7,701 nt of DNA from JAIBJP01 sp035601195 (lineage in GTDB: Bacteria; Actinomycetota; Thermoleophilia; Gaiellales; Gaiellaceae), in NCBI GenBank assembly GCA_035601195.1, contig DATNOU010000107.1, positions 1-7,701 of the forward strand, read 5' to 3'. Both the position numbers and the translations under genes were made by a program. Numbering within the stretch: position 1 is the stretch's first letter; each line of letters starts with the position of its first letter. Below are positions 6,021-7,701 of the stretch, piece after piece. The notes under the pieces were generated by a model. It saw only the letters and a list, made by a program, of their open reading frames with translations, did no database searches and was not told where the DNA came from.

Positions 6021-6026
6021 AGTATA
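6021..6026 (-). promoter_or_regulatory. Candidate -10 box (TATACT) for the exporter-marR operon
   Basis: On the minus strand TATACT (6026 to 6021) is one base from TATAAT, in the most AT-rich stretch of the right half. A start about 7 nt downstream would fall near 6014, inside the palindrome, giving a leader of about 11 nt before the ATG. No good -35 is visible in the GC-rich stretch around 6043-6049. The box abuts the operator, a classic repressor geometry. Confidence 0.55.
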
Positions 6027-6078
6027 TCGGCGGCGGCCCGTAGGCCACCCCCAGAAAGGTGAGCCGGTTGTTGGAGCG

Positions 6079-6684
6079 CTAGCGGCTCTGGAGAGCGTCC
6101 AGTGCGATAGCGAGGGCCACCGCGACCCGCCTGTCGATGCGGCGGTCCGGATCCCCGCTGAGCTTAAGGATGTAGCGATCGCGAAGGCCGATCGGCCTGC
6201 GCAGCTCGCCGACCTCGCGCCCGTCCATCAGAATCGTGAACTGAAAGACGATCGGGATGAGCTCCCCGTAGGGCACGAGGTCGATCGCCCGGCGCAGGAT
6301 CGCGATGGGCATGCTCTTCTCCTGGACGAGTGCAACCTGCTGCTCGGTGGCGTCGTAGATGCGCCAGGTCGAGCGCAGGAGGGAGATGCCGAAGACCTTC
6401 TCCAGCAGTCCGATGCGCTCCCCCTCGGGCGTCGTGACGTCGAAGCGTCCCCGCACCTCGAACACCGCACGGGCCTTGATCCGGAAGAGCTCCTCCGCCT
6501 CGGTCTCGTCGGCGAAGAAGCGGATGTCCTCCTTGATCGCGAGCTTCTTCTGACGGACGAAGGCGAGCGGCTCGCTCGGACTCGCGCCGTCGGGACCCAG
6601 AGTCGAGATGCGGTAGAGGTTGGCGATCGGGCGGATCAGCTGATCGACGAAGAAGGCGTCGTGGGCGAAGCGCTCGTCGGTCAC
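6079..6684 (-). CDS. LURP-one-related / tubby C-terminal-like protein
   Basis: A 201-aa protein resembling the LURP-one-related (scramblase-like, tubby C-terminal fold) family, whose bacterial members are poorly characterised. Successive beta-rich repeats are visible: VRQKKLAIKEDIRFF (43-57), LFRIKARAVFEVRGRFDVTT (67-85), GLLEKVFGISLLRSTWRIYD (92-111), FQFTILMDGREVGELRR (148-163), and the terminal YILKLSGDPDRRIDRRVAVA (171-190) leading into a hydrophobic final helix (AIALDAL). That last strand-plus-helix arrangement, with an Asp before it and LDAL in the helix, is typical of the fold, whose buried C-terminal helix runs through a barrel. The start is GTG at 6684, overlapping the FabL stop (GTGA). 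Upstream in-frame sequence to 6762 is antisense-like, Arg-rich and overlaps FabL. Coupling to a fatty-acid enzyme hints at a membrane-lipid role, but this is speculative. Confidence 0.72.
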   Translation of the reverse strand: MTDERFAHDAFFVDQLIRPIANLYRISTLGPDGASPSEPLAFVRQKKLAIKEDIRFFADETEAEELFRIKARAVFEVRGRFDVTTPEGERIGLLEKVFGISLLRSTWRIYDATEQQVALVQEKSMPIAILRRAIDLVPYGELIPIVFQFTILMDGREVGELRRPIGLRDRYILKLSGDPDRRIDRRVAVALAIALDALQSR

Positions 6685-7424
6685 GCGAGCACCGAATAGC
6701 CCCCGTCGACGACGAGGGTCTGACCGCGGATCATGTCGGCCTCGGGCGAGGCGAGGAAGCAAACGACGTCCGCGACGTCACCCGGGCCCACCAGACGCCC
6801 GGCTGGGGTACGTCGCTTGTAGTACTCGAGCATCTCGTCCCGGTTTCCGAAGTACTCGAGCGCGCCGGTCTCCACCAGGCCGGCGGAGACGGCGTTGACC
6901 CGGATTCCCCGCGGCGCGAGCTCGACGGCGAGGTAGCGGACCAGCGCCTCGAGCGCGGCCTTGGAGACGCCCACGACCGCGTAGTCGTCGAGCACGCGCT
7001 GTGCGCCCAGGCTCGAGATGGCAACGATCGAGCTCCCTTCGGGCATGGACGGGGCGGCGTGCCGGGTGAGAGTCAGGAGCGCGCGCGCGTTCGCGTTCAT
7101 CGTCCAGTCCCAGTGCTTCTCCTCGATCTCGAGGGCGGGGCGAATGACCCCGGTGGCGGCGTTCGAGACGAGGACGTCGAGCTCCCCCGCCTGCTCGACC
7201 AGCGCGGCCGCTTTTTCCGGGTCACCGAGGTTCCCCCGGAGGAGCAGAGGCTGGGCGCCGAGTTGCTCGAGCTCCTTGCCCGTCTCCTCTGCCGCGCGGT
7301 CGTTCCGCAGGTAGCTGACCGCTACGCGAGCGGCTCCGAGCTCGGCGAAGCGCAGGGCGATCCCCTTGCCTATGCCGCGCGAGCCGCCCGTCACGAGGAC
7401 GGACTTCCCCTCGAACGCAGTCAC
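6681..7424 (-). CDS. fabL: Enoyl-ACP reductase of the FabL type (SDR superfamily)
   Basis: A 247-aa short-chain dehydrogenase/reductase that best fits FabL, the NADPH-dependent enoyl-ACP reductase III doing the last step of each fatty-acid elongation cycle. The cofactor motif is TGGSRGIG (12-19), followed by NAATGV (88-93), WDWTMNANARALL (105-117), ISSLG (136-140) and the tail MIRGQTLVVDGG (231-242). The active site reads YAVVGVSK: Tyr148 and Lys155 are separated by six residues, the YX6K spacing of enoyl-ACP reductases rather than the YX3K of classical SDRs. Blocks such as GVSKAALEAL.RYLAVEL and ADMIRGQT match Bacillus FabL as I recall it. The start is GTG at 7424, overlapping the upstream stop (GTGA); a GTG at 7478 would add 18 residues over the neighbour. 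A reductase acting on other enoyl thioesters is possible. Confidence 0.85.
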   Translation of the reverse strand: MTAFEGKSVLVTGGSRGIGKGIALRFAELGAARVAVSYLRNDRAAEETGKELEQLGAQPLLLRGNLGDPEKAAALVEQAGELDVLVSNAATGVIRPALEIEEKHWDWTMNANARALLTLTRHAAPSMPEGSSIVAISSLGAQRVLDDYAVVGVSKAALEALVRYLAVELAPRGIRVNAVSAGLVETGALEYFGNRDEMLEYYKRRTPAGRLVGPGDVADVVCFLASPEADMIRGQTLVVDGGYSVLA

Positions 7425-7699
7425 CGGTTCTTCGGAAGAGGGCTCGATGCGGGGGCGTGGCTTGGCAACGTCTCCCACCCTGGACGAGTCGAAGGCTCGA
7501 GCGGGCCTTCCTCTGCCTTGGAGCTCGAGAAGCCGAGCCGCTCCAGCAGCTCCATTTGCTCCTCACCGTAGACGCGGACAGGGTGATCCTCCGGGAGCTC
7601 CGTGATCAACGCGCGCACCCGTGCCCGCAGCTGGAAAGCGAAGTGCGGCGTGGCCGGTCCGACGAGCGCGTCGACCTCGTCTTTCGTCGGCTCGGGCAT
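7421..7699 (-). CDS. Small uncharacterised protein upstream of fabL
   Basis: A 92-aa open frame starting at ATG 7699, two bases from the window edge, so a longer N terminus cannot be excluded. The first two thirds look folded and helical: EPTKDEVDALVGPATPHFAF, then QLRARVRALITELPEDHPVR (about 23-42) and YGEEQMELLERLGFS. The last 30 residues are Pro/Ser/Glu-rich (EEGPLEPSTRPGWETLPSHA) and probably disordered. No signal peptide, membrane segment or known motif is visible and I do not recognise the family. Its TGA overlaps the fabL GTG, so it is the first visible gene of a fabL/LURP-one unit whose promoter lies outside the window. The coding call rests on the exact overlap and the plausible protein composition; function is unknown. 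Confidence 0.62.
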   Translation of the reverse strand: MPEPTKDEVDALVGPATPHFAFQLRARVRALITELPEDHPVRVYGEEQMELLERLGFSSSKAEEGPLEPSTRPGWETLPSHAPASSPLPKNR

Positions 7700-7701
7700 C
7701 G

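Noticed and set aside
6004..6048. Extension of the exporter to an upstream start at 6048
   Set aside because: The 15 extra codons would be made from the -10 box and the perfect palindrome, which are better read as promoter and operator.
6030..6078. Possible terminator between the LURP-one-like gene and the exporter promoter (GGCC-CGTA-GGCC)
   Set aside because: Only a 4-bp stem with no T-run. Read-through from the fabL unit into the exporter operon cannot be excluded.
6685..6762. Extension of the LURP-one-like protein upstream to 6762
   Set aside because: The added residues are Arg/Pro-rich and lie out of frame over the FabL C terminus, whereas GTG 6684 gives the same GTGA overlap seen at other junctions.
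7425..7478. Extension of FabL to a GTG at 7478
   Set aside because: It would add 18 residues before the Rossmann fold and overlap the upstream gene. GTG 7424 gives the normal FabL N terminus and an exact GTGA junction.

Overview
The window is dense, high-GC bacterial DNA with short intergenic gaps, several GTG starts and a strong G/C preference at third codon positions. The ferritin resembles the mycobacterial BfrB family, proline dehydrogenase is a stand-alone enzyme, and the genes at the head of transcription units look leaderless. Together these suggest an actinobacterium, perhaps a deep-branching class such as Thermoleophilia. That placement is inference; no rRNA or other phylogenetic marker is present. 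I see no tRNA, rRNA, CRISPR array, insertion sequence, integrase or attachment site. This looks like ordinary chromosomal housekeeping and accessory metabolism rather than a mobile island.

Left part (1-1432): the C-terminal end of an unidentified plus-strand gene converges on a minus-strand pair, a BfrB-type ferritin followed directly by a GNAT acetyltransferase (stop and start abut, TAAGTG). A small uncharacterised plus-strand gene diverges from the ferritin. The two divergent starts are only 19 bp apart and share a symmetric TAGAGTA box that could serve as a -10 element in both directions.

Middle part (1511-4112): a tight plus-strand operon of monofunctional proline dehydrogenase, a short class III PLP aminotransferase and a YhhQ/VUT-family queuosine-precursor transporter. 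The genes are joined by GTGA and ATGA overlaps. Proline dehydrogenase makes P5C (in equilibrium with glutamate semialdehyde). If the aminotransferase acts on ornithine or a similar omega-amine, the first two genes would form a proline/ornithine module.

Right part (4076-7699, minus strand): two units. The downstream one is a DHA2-type 14-TM drug exporter followed by its probable MarR-family regulator (ATGA overlap). A perfect 16-bp palindrome overlaps the exporter promoter and is the likely MarR operator. The upstream one is a small unknown protein, a FabL-type enoyl-ACP reductase (YX6K active site) and a LURP-one/tubby-C-like protein, all joined by GTGA overlaps. The yhhQ and marR genes converge and overlap by 37 bp, and a 20-bp bulged hairpin spans their stop codons.

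Five of the six same-strand gene junctions are 4-nt NTGA overlaps and the sixth is a direct abutment. Genes that begin a unit lack a clear Shine-Dalgarno and instead have a TANNNT box a short distance upstream. No undescribed defence or mobile system is evident. The most interesting signals are regulatory: the symmetric divergent promoter, the MarR operator and the convergent hairpin.
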